Part shown: positions 23,819 to 32,555 of the stretch, piece by piece
Position numbering within the stretch: the stretch's first letter is position 1
How the letters are laid out: each line of letters begins with the position of its first letter
NCBI GenBank assembly: GCA_028876385.1
Contig: JAGWSF010000230.1
Location: forward strand, 1-34,253
Source of the DNA: Acidobacteriota bacterium
Lineage (GTDB): Bacteria; Actinomycetota; Acidimicrobiia; Acidimicrobiales; Palsa-688
Length of the DNA stretch: 34,253 nt
Direction of reading: 5' to 3'
Notes under the pieces: model-generated
The model's database searches: none
What the model was told of the DNA's origin: nothing
The model's input: the letters and a program-made list of their open reading frames with translations, nothing else
Position numbers and translations under genes: made by a program

Positions 23819-23824
23819 AGCGTA
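23819..23824 (-). promoter_or_regulatory. -10 hexamer of a leaderless promoter (nadE)
   Basis: TACGCT on the minus strand is followed after eight bases by the GTG at 23810. It lies in the 65-base divergent region shared with glnE. Confidence 0.4.
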
Positions 23825-23875
23825 GGGCGCCGCGTCACCTACAGGCTCGACGGGTAGGCGGGGCACACTGGAGGA

Positions 23876-26620
23876 GTGACCGCCGAGGCCGACATCGCCC
23901 GCGGGCCTTCCTGGCCCGGCGCCGGGGACGGGCGGGACGGTGGTCACAGCTCCCTCTCGTGGCTCACCGCGGCCCGGCCCGACGCCGCCGGCCGGCTGAG
24001 CGCCGACGGCGACCTCGAAGCGGCGGCCGTCGCGGTGACCGGGGCGGGCCCCTGGCTGGCCCGGATTTGCGCCACCGACCCTGCCGCCCTCGACGTGCTG
24101 GCCGACCTGTCGGGTCCGGTCGTTCCGGTGGTCGATGCGGTGGACCCCTACGAGCGGGTACGTCGAATCCACGACCTCGGGGTTCTGCGCGTCGCGGCCC
24201 GGGACCTGCTCGGGTTCGACGGCATCGAGACCGTGGGACGATCGCTGTCGGAGTTGGCCGACGCCGTGCTGGCCGAGGCCAGCGAATCCGCCCCGCCGGC
24301 GCAAGGTCTAGCCGTCGTGGCCCTGGGCAAGCTCGGCGCCCGGGAGCTGAACTACTCGAGCGACATAGACCTGGTGCTGGTGGCCGACGACGATCCGACC
24401 CACCGCGACGCATCCACCGACGCCAGACCGCTGCTCGAACTGGCTCGGACGGCGTGGCGCGTCGACCTCGACCTTCGGCCCGAAGGCCGCGCCGGGGCCG
24501 TCGTCCGAAGCCTGGCCTCCTACCGCGCCTACTGGTCCCGCTGGGCCGAGCCGTGGGAATTCCAGGCCCTGCTCAAAGCCCGACCGGTAGCCGGCCCGCC
24601 GGACCTCGGTCGGCGCTTCGCCCTGGCCGCCGCCGCCGCCGTCTGGGACCGCCCCTTCGGCGCCGACGAGCTGCGCCAACTGCGTCACTTGAAGGCCCGT
24701 TCCGAGCAGCATCTCCACCGCCGCAACCTGGCCGAGCGGGAACTGAAGCGGGGCCCGGGCGGCATTCGCGACATCGAGTTCTCGGTCCAGCTGCTCCAGC
24801 TCGTCCACGGTCGCAGCGACGACACCCTGCGTCGGGCCGCCACCCTCGAGGGACTGGACGGGCTCGCCGCGGGAGGTTACGTGGCGCCCGAGGACGCCGA
24901 CGCCATGGCTTCGGCCTACCGCTTCCTCAGACGTCTGGAGCATCGCCTCCAGCTCTTCGCCGGGCAGCCGGCGCACACCCTGCCCACCTCCGCCGAGCGC
25001 CGGCGGCACCTGGCGCTGGTGATGGGCTACCGGCCCGAGGGAACCCGCGGCGCCGAGCAGCAACTCGACGAGGAGCTGCGCCGTCACCGCAGCAACGCCC
25101 GGGCCATCCACGAGAGGCTCTTCTTCCGCCCCCTCCTGGAGGCCTTCAGCGCCTCGTCGAGCGGTCCCCCACCGGTCCTGTCGGAGGCCGCGGTCGCCGA
25201 CCGCCTGGCCGCCTTCGGCTTCGCCGACACCGTCCGCACCGCCCAGGCGGTCTCGGAACTGACCCGGGGTTTCAGTCGCATGAGCCAGCTGATGCAGCAG
25301 ATGCTCCCCCTGCTGCTCGACTGGCTTTCGGGCTCGGCTGACCCGGACCAGGGCCTGCTCGGTCTGCGCATCCTGGCCGGCGGAGCTCAATCGCGTGACC
25401 GGCTCACTACGGTCTGCCGCGAATCACCCACCGCCGCCCGCCAGCTCTGCCTGCTGCTCGGCACCGGCCCCCGGCTGGCCCGCGACCTGCAGCACCATCC
25501 CGACGCCCTGGCCGGCCTGGCCTCGGGGGAGTTCCCGGCGGTGCGCCCGGCGCGCCAGCTCCAGGATCAGGCTCTCCGGTCGCTCGCCTGGCGGTCCGGT
25601 AAAGGCGCCACCGAGCAGGGATTGCGCCATTTCGCCCAGGCCGAGCGGCTCCGCATCGCCGCCCGCGACATCCTCGGCCTGGATGACCTGGCGCATGTAG
25701 GCGGGGCCTTGTCGGACCTGGCCGATGCTGTGATCCACGCCGCCCTCGACCGGGTCGCCCCCAAAGTGCCCTTCGCGGTGTTCGGGATGGGGCGGCTCGG
25801 CGGGCGGGAGATCGGCTACGGGAGCGACCTGGACCTCCTCATGGTTTGGGATACCTCCTCCGCTCCCACGGCCGAGGACGAGAGGGAAGCGGACAGTGCG
25901 GCGCTGGCTCTCCTCCGCCTGATCGGCGGCTCGTCACCTTCGACCGGCGCCTATCGGGTCGACCTGGATCTGCGACCCGAGGGTCGCCAGGGGCCACCGG
26001 CGCGCAGCCTGGCCGCCTACGAGGCCTACTTCGAGCGGTGGGCCGCGCCGTGGGAACGTCAGGCCCTGCTGCGCGGCCGGTTCGTCGCCGGCGACGCCGA
26101 CGTGAGGGACGCCTTCGAGAAGCTGGTCGGGCACTTCGTGCTGGAGAGGCCGTTCGGCAACGCCGACGTCGTGGAGATCCGCCGGACCAAGGCGCGGATG
26201 GAGAAGGAACGGGTGCCCGCCGGCGAGGACCCCAAGTTCCACCTGAAGCTGGGGCCGGGCTCGACCTCCGACGTCGAATGGACGGTGCAGCTCCTCCAGC
26301 TGATGCACCGGGTGCCAGGAGCGGGGACGATGGACACCCTCGACCGGCTCACCCGCTCGGGCGTGGTGGGCCGCGCCGACGCCGCCGTCCTCAGAGACGC
26401 CTACAACTTCTGCGCCGCCGCCCGCAACCGGCTGTTCCTCATCCGCGACCTACCGGCCGAGGCGCTCCCCGCTCCCGGGGCGGTGCTGTCGACCCTGGCT
26501 CGCAGCCTGGGCCGCAGCCCCAGCGGTCTGCGCAACGAGTACACCCGGGTGACCAGGAGGGCCCGGGGGGTCGCCGAGCGCCTGTTCTACGGGGCCAGCG
26601 GTCACCCGACGCGGCCCTGA
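23876..26620 (+). CDS. glnE: bifunctional glutamine synthetase adenylyltransferase/deadenylylase
   Basis: This 914-residue enzyme switches glutamine synthetase off and on by adding or removing AMP in response to nitrogen status. It has two homologous nucleotidyltransferase halves. The N-terminal half has ALGKLGARELNYSSDIDLVLV at about 147 and is the deadenylylase in studied homologues. The C-terminal half has GMGRLGGREIGYGSDLDLLMVWD at about 636 and is the adenylyltransferase. Each is followed by RVDLDLRPEGR and a helical domain with the RGPGGIRDIEFSVQLLQL-type motif (second copy LGPGSTSDVEWTVQLLQL). The GTG start is preceded directly by GGAGGA. CACACT six bases before it could be a weak -10. 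It diverges from nadE, an enzyme that uses glutamine. Confidence 0.95.
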   Translation: MTAEADIARGPSWPGAGDGRDGGHSSLSWLTAARPDAAGRLSADGDLEAAAVAVTGAGPWLARICATDPAALDVLADLSGPVVPVVDAVDPYERVRRIHDLGVLRVAARDLLGFDGIETVGRSLSELADAVLAEASESAPPAQGLAVVALGKLGARELNYSSDIDLVLVADDDPTHRDASTDARPLLELARTAWRVDLDLRPEGRAGAVVRSLASYRAYWSRWAEPWEFQALLKARPVAGPPDLGRRFALAAAAAVWDRPFGADELRQLRHLKARSEQHLHRRNLAERELKRGPGGIRDIEFSVQLLQLVHGRSDDTLRRAATLEGLDGLAAGGYVAPEDADAMASAYRFLRRLEHRLQLFAGQPAHTLPTSAERRRHLALVMGYRPEGTRGAEQQLDEELRRHRSNARAIHERLFFRPLLEAFSASSSGPPPVLSEAAVADRLAAFGFADTVRTAQAVSELTRGFSRMSQLMQQMLPLLLDWLSGSADPDQGLLGLRILAGGAQSRDRLTTVCRESPTAARQLCLLLGTGPRLARDLQHHPDALAGLASGEFPAVRPARQLQDQALRSLAWRSGKGATEQGLRHFAQAERLRIAARDILGLDDLAHVGGALSDLADAVIHAALDRVAPKVPFAVFGMGRLGGREIGYGSDLDLLMVWDTSSAPTAEDEREADSAALALLRLIGGSSPSTGAYRVDLDLRPEGRQGPPARSLAAYEAYFERWAAPWERQALLRGRFVAGDADVRDAFEKLVGHFVLERPFGNADVVEIRRTKARMEKERVPAGEDPKFHLKLGPGSTSDVEWTVQLLQLMHRVPGAGTMDTLDRLTRSGVVGRADAAVLRDAYNFCAAARNRLFLIRDLPAEALPAPGAVLSTLARSLGRSPSGLRNEYTRVTRRARGVAERLFYGASGHPTRP

Positions 26621-26707
26621 AAGCCGAACTCTCGCCTGATCAACGCTAACTTCGCCTGCGGCCGCTGCCCACTCCGGGGGGCGAATAACCAACAAGGGGA
26701 ACATACC

Positions 26708-27139
26708 ATGCTCAAAGGTTTCAAGAATTTCCTTCTGCGGGGCGACGTGGTCGTCATCGCCATCGGACTGATCGTGGCCACGGCCTTCTCGACGCTCATC
26801 AAGTCCTTCACCGACAACGTCATCACGCCTCTCGTCAACCGGGCCGAGGGCAAGCACCCGCTCGGCCTGGGAGTGCAGTTGGGCGCCAGCGGCAACAGCT
26901 CCACGTTCCTCAACTTCGGCAACTTCATCTCCGCCGTCATCTACTTCGTGATCTTCATGGCGGTCATCTACTTCGTCATCGTCATCCCGTACAAGTCCAT
27001 CTCGGCCAAGCGGGGTGTGGTCGTGTTCGGTTCGCCCGACCCGGTGCGGGCCTGCCCGGCCTGCCTGTCCGACGACCTGCCGTTGGCCGCGACCAAGTGC
27101 CGCTACTGCGGAACAGACATCGAGCCTGTCACTACCTAG
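26708..27139 (+). CDS. mscL: large-conductance mechanosensitive channel with C-terminal zinc ribbon
   Basis: This 143-residue protein begins with the MscL signature: the amphipathic MLKGFKNFLLRGDVVVIAIGLIVATAFSTLIKSFTDNVITPLV segment (first membrane helix about 14-40). After a periplasmic loop comes a second helix, FISAVIYFVIFMAVIYFVIVIPY (about 73-95). The channel opens under membrane tension to release solutes in hypo-osmotic shock. The usual cytoplasmic helix bundle is replaced by about 45 residues containing a zinc-ribbon-like module: Cys116-Pro-Ala-Cys119 and Cys131-Arg-Tyr-Cys134. AAGGGGAA precedes the ATG at a good distance. The stop directly abuts the end of the convergent kinase gene. 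Confidence 0.92.
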   Translation: MLKGFKNFLLRGDVVVIAIGLIVATAFSTLIKSFTDNVITPLVNRAEGKHPLGLGVQLGASGNSSTFLNFGNFISAVIYFVIFMAVIYFVIVIPYKSISAKRGVVVFGSPDPVRACPACLSDDLPLAATKCRYCGTDIEPVTT

Positions 27140-28999
27140 TCAGAGCACACCGGTGGCCAGCAGCACCGCGGCGACCACCACCAGACCGGCCAGGACGAGG
27201 GAGTAGAGCGCCCACGCCGGCAGCCCGACCGCGGTGCGGAGCTGCTGGCTGGGCCCGAAGCCCACGGACGGGGACGGGACCGGCCGGGGACGGCGCTGGC
27301 TCAGCTGGTGGATGTTGGAGACCGGCTCGGGAGCGGGCGGGGGTTCGGGCCACTCGGAGGGGTCGGGATCGACGAAGACGGGCGTGACCGCGCCAGCCTC
27401 GGGGCGCGGCCCCAGATCACCGGGGGGGTCGCCCCCGACCGGCTCGGGGCCGGGGGGCCAGGCCGATCCCGACCTCAGATCGACCGTCGGCCGCCCGTCG
27501 GCCTCCCTCGAGGTCGGCGCCGCCGGGCGGGGCGGATGTAGGGGGGGCGGCGGCGGAGGAGGGGGACCGGGATGGGTGGCGGTGGGGTGAGCGGCGGAGG
27601 GAACGGCGGGAGCGGTGCCGGCTGAGCCCGCCGGCGGCGGACCACTCGACGCCGGGCCACCCGGCGGCGGGCCGCCCGGCTGGGACCCGCCCGGCTGGGA
27701 CCCGGCGGGGTCGGGCCCGTGGTCGCCGACCGACCGCAGCGGCAACGGCGCATCGCGACCCTGCACGGCCTCCACCGGCGTGATGACCCGGCGAATCCCC
27801 GGGGACGGCTCGACCAGCGCCGGTCGCAGCGGGGACCGGGGCGGGTCGGGGGGTCCGGAGGGGAGCAGCGGCGGTAGCGAGGCGGCACTGGGCCGGGCCC
27901 CATCGCGTTCAACCGAGTCGTGACGGCTGCCGGGCCCGACGCCGCCGCCCGGGGGCTCCGGCGCGTCAGGGGAGTTACCCCTGGGCCCCGAGCGGGGCCG
28001 GCGGCCGGGGGCGGCGGAACCCTGGTGGGATCCAGCCGGGTCGGCGGAGGTAGTGGGAGCGGCCGCGGAGACGATCACCCCGAGCGGACCGCGTGCGGTG
28101 ACCAGCGGAGCGGGCTGGCGGCCCTCCTGGCCCCAGGCCACGAAGGTCGTCTCCGGCCAGCCCTGGGCCGTCTCGATCCGTTGGAGCATCTGGGCGAAGG
28201 CCAAGGCGCTGCGGGGCCGGCCGTCGGGCTCCTTGGACAGGGCGCCTTCGAGCAGGTCGGCCAGCTCCAAGGGGACGTTCTCGTCGCGCAATGGCCGCAC
28301 CGGGTCACGAAGGATGCGCAAGATCACCGAGGCCGGAGCTTCATTGTCGTAGCTGGCGAAGGGCGCCCGGCCGGTTAAGAGCTGATACATCGTCGAAGCC
28401 AGACCGTAGATGTCCGTAGCCGGAGAGAGATGCTGACCTTCGAGCATCTCAGGAGCGGCGTGGAGGGTGGTGAAACCGAACACCCCGGCGGTCAGCTGCG
28501 CCGAGGCCTGCAAGGCGGCGACGCCGAAGTCGGCCAGGGCGGGCTCGCCGAACTGGGTCACCAGGATGTTCTGCGGCTTCATGTCTCGATGCAGAAAGCC
28601 GTTGCGGTGAGCTGTCTCCAGGGCGCCGGCGATCTTTATACCTATGCGGGTGACGTCCGGGGCCTCGATGGGGCCGCGGGTCCGCATCTGCTGGGCCAGC
28701 GACTCCCGGCACAACTCGAGCACCAACACCGGCCGGCCGTCGACGGTGTTGGACGGACGGTAGAGGGTGACGATGTTGGGGTGGTCACTGACCGCGGCGA
28801 GGGCCTGTATCTCGTGGGTGAAGGTTTCAAGCAGTTGGGCGTGGATGGTGTCGACCTTCAGGATCTTCAGGGCCACTGGGCGGCCCGTCTCCACCTCCAC
28901 CGCTTTGAACACGGTCGCAAAGGCTCCGCCGCCGATCTCGCGCAGATCGGCGTAACCAGGAAGGATGGACCCAGCGGTGTCACGAGCTTTGCGCCGCAC
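27140..28999 (-). CDS. Ser/Thr protein kinase with a single C-terminal membrane anchor
   Basis: This protein of about 619 residues has a complete Hanks-type kinase domain (about 16-280): Gly loop GGGAFATVF (23-31), Lys45 in VALKILK, HRDMKPQN (137-144), DFG (157-159) and APE (182-184). All catalytic residues are present. A Pro/Gly/Ser-rich, probably disordered linker of about 300 residues follows. The protein ends with one hydrophobic span, LPAWALYSLVLAGLVVVAAV plus a few residues (about 593-619), and nothing beyond it. Most bacterial membrane kinases of this class carry a sensor domain outside the cell; this one has none. I choose the GTG at 28999, 14 bases past the transglutaminase-like gene and eight bases after TAGGTT. 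The open frame runs on upstream but overlaps that gene. It is the last gene of the MoxR-DUF58 cluster. Confidence 0.88.
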   Translation of the reverse strand: MRRKARDTAGSILPGYADLREIGGGAFATVFKAVEVETGRPVALKILKVDTIHAQLLETFTHEIQALAAVSDHPNIVTLYRPSNTVDGRPVLVLELCRESLAQQMRTRGPIEAPDVTRIGIKIAGALETAHRNGFLHRDMKPQNILVTQFGEPALADFGVAALQASAQLTAGVFGFTTLHAAPEMLEGQHLSPATDIYGLASTMYQLLTGRAPFASYDNEAPASVILRILRDPVRPLRDENVPLELADLLEGALSKEPDGRPRSALAFAQMLQRIETAQGWPETTFVAWGQEGRQPAPLVTARGPLGVIVSAAAPTTSADPAGSHQGSAAPGRRPRSGPRGNSPDAPEPPGGGVGPGSRHDSVERDGARPSAASLPPLLPSGPPDPPRSPLRPALVEPSPGIRRVITPVEAVQGRDAPLPLRSVGDHGPDPAGSQPGGSQPGGPPPGGPASSGPPPAGSAGTAPAVPSAAHPTATHPGPPPPPPPPLHPPRPAAPTSREADGRPTVDLRSGSAWPPGPEPVGGDPPGDLGPRPEAGAVTPVFVDPDPSEWPEPPPAPEPVSNIHQLSQRRPRPVPSPSVGFGPSQQLRTAVGLPAWALYSLVLAGLVVVAAVLLATGVL

Positions 29000-29013
29000 C
29001 GAACCCGAACCTA

Positions 29014-31422
29014 CTAGCGCCGACCGGCCGAGGGCCGAATGGGGGCCGATCCCACCGTGACGGTGGCCCGGATCCGCTGCCTCAGGTCCAGACCGGACCG
29101 CACCCGGCGGCTCATCTCCGACGAGTCGGCCCAGGCCTTCTCGGCCACCGCCGCGGGTGGAGGCGTCGATGAGAACACGGCCCGGTCGGCGGCGGCCGCC
29201 ACCCCTTCCGCCTCGGGCAGATACTCGGCGCCGAAGGTCCGGCCGATCTCGGCCGCCACTTCGGTGGCGGTAGCCCCCGGGAGGGGCCGCAACCCGGCCC
29301 GGTCCAGACCGTCGAGGAGCTCGAGCCAGGCCCCGACGGCGAGTCGGCCGGGATCGGCGGAACGCCGGCAACGACGACGCCAGGCCCGCCGCAGCGCCGC
29401 CTGACCGGGACCACCCACGGCCAGCAGGAGGGCCAGTCCCCCGAGAGCGGCCAGGATCGGCGCCCAGAGGGGCGTCCCCTCGGCCGCGGTGGTGGTTATG
29501 TGACCGGGGGGGGCGAGGGGGTGGCCGCCGGCGATCTCGTTGCGGGGCACGGCGTTGGCCGGGCGGGAGGGCAGCGTGGTGGCCGGGGCCGACACCGACT
29601 CGGGCGGTGGCTGCGAGGCCGCCACCACCAGGTCCGGGGTGGGATCGGCCACCACCCACCCGTAGCCCGACACGGGTACCTCCACCCACGTCCAGGCCTG
29701 CCGGTTGGTCGCCCGGTAGGTTCCGGGGCCGAGCAGCGGGGCCGATCCCCCGGTGACCAGCCGGAAGCCGGTGACGACGCGCGCCGGGACCCCCAGGTAG
29801 CGGGCGATCATGGCGTAGAAGGTGGCGAACTGCTCCGGGGTCGCCGACCGGTTGACCGTGACGGCGTTGATGACCTCCGACAGGGACGTCCCCGGCGACG
29901 AGGTGGGGGTGGCCGTCGTCGACGTGGTCGGCCCCACCGAGGGCCGGGCCGTACCGAGCGTCGGGTCGACCCGCCGTTCCTTGGTGCGCAACGCGGCGGC
30001 GACGGCCTGGAGGAAGGAGATAGAGGCCGACGGGCGAAGACCCCCGGTCAGGTTGGACACGAAACGCTCGGTGGTGGCCAGGTCCGCGGCGGTCCCCGGC
30101 GGTATGGCCAGGTCGGCACCGCCCAGGGTCGTGTCAACCCCGTCGACGGCCGACAGGTCGCCGAGGCGCGCCGCCGGGGCACGCGATACGACGGTGTAGG
30201 AGGCGCCCGCCGTCGATCCGAGGGGAACCAGCATCCCGGTGGCGGGGTCGGCGGCCACGTCGAGCCCGCTGATCATGCGGGGCCGATCGAGAGCCGGCAG
30301 CAGGGGCACCGGCAATCGACCCGTCAGATCGACCACCTGGCTCACCTCGGATGGGTCGAGCGGTCCGACGGCCCCGTCGCCAGGAATCCGGCCACCCGTC
30401 GGCGCGAAGACTGCTCCGAACCGCCACTGGCCGCCGTCGTAGTCGTCGAGGTCGGCCATGGCCAGGTAGCCCGTGGACGGTCCCGACAGGGAAACCGTCA
30501 GCTCGGCCACGGCGGCGAGGGGGTTCCCGTCGCGCAACTGGGCCATGACGTCCACCGGATCGTTGATCAAAGGAGTTGCCACCGGCAGCCGGCGGTGCAG
30601 GGCGACGGGTGCCTCCCGCAGACCCGGCAGGGTCGTCGCCGCCACGCCGAGGGCGGCGGCCACCGCGCCGGCGGTGACCACCCCGCCGGCGGTGACCCGC
30701 CAACGAGAAGGCGGTCTGGACTCGAGGTCCTGGTCCATCTCGACGGGGGCGGAGACCTGCGAGTGCACGACGGCGGCGGCGGCCAGCACCACCAGCAGGA
30801 TCGGGCCGGCCCAACGGTCATGGGTCGGCGCCGCCGACGCCCCCGCGTAACACATCACGTACACCCCGACCGGCAGCACCAGGACCACCGGGGAGGCGCC
30901 GACACGATGGGCCCGTCGGGTGAGGCTCTCGCTCACGGCGGCAGCCACCACCCAGACCACCACCACGATCGGGGCGAGGAGGACCCGTCCCCCCGACAGC
31001 GGCAAGGTCTCGCTTATGAGCCGACCCGGGCCGCGTGTGAGCGCCGAGACCACATCGCGGGGATGTAGACCGCCGAGCACGAACAGCAACAGCACCAGAC
31101 CCACAGCCGACAGCGCAAAAGTCACGGGCGGGGCCAGGCGCCCCATCCGCACCCCCACGTGGGTGAGCAGCGTGGACAAGGTGGCGGCGACGACCAGGAA
31201 CAGCGGAGCGTCGACGACCCGATAGGCGTGCAGGCCGGGAACGGCGCCGAGGAACGAGGCCGCGGCCACGAGCAGAGCTAGGACCACCTCCAGCGCCGTG
31301 GACGAGCGCAGCCCCGCCGCCATCCACCCGAGCGGCGATCGGGCCGCCGCTCGGCGCAGAAGATGGAACGTGGTCTCCTCCGCAGGGCCGACCCCCTCGG
31401 GCGGGTAGCCCGGCGCCGTCAC
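29014..31422 (-). CDS. transglutaminase-like membrane protein (TgpA type), probably inactive
   Basis: This 802-residue protein has about seven N-terminal membrane helices (about 40-270), an extracytoplasmic region (about 280-660) with a transglutaminase-like core, one more membrane helix (LWAPILAALGGLALLLAV) and a cytoplasmic helical tail. The core is recognisable from EQFATFYAMIARYLGVPARVVTGF (about 528-553) and GYGWVVADPTP (about 585-595). Active members have Cys directly before the EQFA-like stretch; here it reads SATPEQFA, so Pro stands there. The catalytic His of HAW(V/I)EV is also missing (QAWTWVEV); only Asp in DPTP remains. A binding rather than enzymatic role is likely. Some other actinobacterial homologues also seem to lack these residues. 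Its GTG start overlaps the DUF58 stop as GTGA. Such proteins go with MoxR and DUF58 proteins. Confidence 0.87.
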   Translation of the reverse strand: MTAPGYPPEGVGPAEETTFHLLRRAAARSPLGWMAAGLRSSTALEVVLALLVAAASFLGAVPGLHAYRVVDAPLFLVVAATLSTLLTHVGVRMGRLAPPVTFALSAVGLVLLLFVLGGLHPRDVVSALTRGPGRLISETLPLSGGRVLLAPIVVVVWVVAAAVSESLTRRAHRVGASPVVLVLPVGVYVMCYAGASAAPTHDRWAGPILLVVLAAAAVVHSQVSAPVEMDQDLESRPPSRWRVTAGGVVTAGAVAAALGVAATTLPGLREAPVALHRRLPVATPLINDPVDVMAQLRDGNPLAAVAELTVSLSGPSTGYLAMADLDDYDGGQWRFGAVFAPTGGRIPGDGAVGPLDPSEVSQVVDLTGRLPVPLLPALDRPRMISGLDVAADPATGMLVPLGSTAGASYTVVSRAPAARLGDLSAVDGVDTTLGGADLAIPPGTAADLATTERFVSNLTGGLRPSASISFLQAVAAALRTKERRVDPTLGTARPSVGPTTSTTATPTSSPGTSLSEVINAVTVNRSATPEQFATFYAMIARYLGVPARVVTGFRLVTGGSAPLLGPGTYRATNRQAWTWVEVPVSGYGWVVADPTPDLVVAASQPPPESVSAPATTLPSRPANAVPRNEIAGGHPLAPPGHITTTAAEGTPLWAPILAALGGLALLLAVGGPGQAALRRAWRRRCRRSADPGRLAVGAWLELLDGLDRAGLRPLPGATATEVAAEIGRTFGAEYLPEAEGVAAAADRAVFSSTPPPAAVAEKAWADSSEMSRRVRSGLDLRQRIRATVTVGSAPIRPSAGRR

Positions 31423-32555
31423 CGGACCACCACGGTGTTCCAGCGCCGCGCCACCTCGTCGACTGTGGCCGCTTCGACGACGACCAGCCCCGGATGGGCC
31501 GGCACCCGTCCGGGGCGGTCGACCAGCGACACCACGATCACCCGGTCGAAGCGCCGACGCAGGGCCGAGATGTCGGGCAGCACCGACGCGTCGATGCGGC
31601 CGGTCACCACCACGAGGGCCGTGCCACCCCGGTCTCGGCGTAGGAGCACCACCTGCGAGTCCAGGGACCCCTCGCCGTCGGGGGCCACCTCGGTGAGGAA
31701 ATCCACCATGGCCGTGGGGTTCCTGTGGGCCGGGCCGCCCAGGCGGGCGCCGCCGGTGGTCCTCAGCTGAACGGGAGCCTTGCCGACCGAGAGCGATGTG
31801 ATGATCGAAGCCGCCGCATCCACCGCCTCCTCGAACGTGTCCGCCGAGTAGCGCGACGGGTCGAGATCGAGCAGGACGACCGTGTAGGGCTGAGCGGTGT
31901 CCACGTTGTGCCGCACCACCAGCTGCCCGGTGCGGGCCGTCGACGGCCAGTGAACGGTTCGCAGGTCGTCGCCGACCACGTACTCCCTCAACCGGTGGAA
32001 GGCCACCGATCCCTGCGGTGACGTGTCACTCGAAGGACCTTCCAGATTCCGCGACGTGCCCGTGGGCAGCGGCTGGAAACTGAGCAACCGGGGGTGGACG
32101 GCGATCCGCTGGGGCTCACCCATGCGCTGCGTGGTGCGGCACAGCCCGAAGGGATCAGCTCTGGGCATCTCGACGGGCCCCACCTCGTACACACCGCGGG
32201 CCTCAGTGGGCAGGCGGTAGGTCCGCAGTCCCCGTTCCCCCCGGCGCAGGCGGGGCAGGCGGGCCCGGATGGGCCGGTCGCCGAGCCTCTGCTCGATGAG
32301 GACAGGGGCGAGGGTCCGTCGCCCGAGGTTGGCCACGTGGATCAAAGCGATGGCCGGGCGCCCCTTCTCCACTCGGGCCGGCTCGACGGCCCGCTCGAGA
32401 CCGAGGCGCGGACGGCGCAGCACATAGATCAGGGACCCCGCGACCAATGCGAGGATGCCGGCCCCCATCACCGCCACGGGAGACCACCGGGCGGCCAGGC
32501 CGACGGCGAGCAGGGCGGCGCCTAGAGGTAGCGAGCCGTAGCCGAATCGGGTCAA
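31419..32555 (-). CDS. DUF58-domain membrane-associated protein
   Basis: This 378-residue protein starts with two hydrophobic helices (about 7-46). A beta-rich segment follows (ERAVEPARVEKGRPAIALIHVANLG...), and then the DUF58 signature GDDLRTVHWPSTARTGQLVVRHN (about 208-230). After it comes a von Willebrand A-like stretch, YTVVLLDLDPSRYSADTFEEAVDAAASIITSL, with Asp in the metal-binding position. DUF58 proteins are encoded with MoxR ATPases, which are thought to act as chaperones on partner complexes. The start is a TTG overlapping the moxR stop as TTGA. The gene in turn overlaps the transglutaminase-like gene by four bases, so all three are translationally coupled. Confidence 0.9.
   Translation of the reverse strand: MTRFGYGSLPLGAALLAVGLAARWSPVAVMGAGILALVAGSLIYVLRRPRLGLERAVEPARVEKGRPAIALIHVANLGRRTLAPVLIEQRLGDRPIRARLPRLRRGERGLRTYRLPTEARGVYEVGPVEMPRADPFGLCRTTQRMGEPQRIAVHPRLLSFQPLPTGTSRNLEGPSSDTSPQGSVAFHRLREYVVGDDLRTVHWPSTARTGQLVVRHNVDTAQPYTVVLLDLDPSRYSADTFEEAVDAAASIITSLSVGKAPVQLRTTGGARLGGPAHRNPTAMVDFLTEVAPDGEGSLDSQVVLLRRDRGGTALVVVTGRIDASVLPDISALRRRFDRVIVVSLVDRPGRVPAHPGLVVVEAATVDEVARRWNTVVVR

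Noticed and set aside
27560..27960. GC-rich, repetitive DNA in the kinase gene as a separate element
   Set aside because: It encodes the Pro/Gly-rich linker of the kinase in one continuous frame.
29000..29689. Upstream extension of the kinase gene frame
   Set aside because: It overlaps the C-terminal part of the transglutaminase-like gene and has shadow-like composition; the kinase domain begins shortly after the GTG at 28999.
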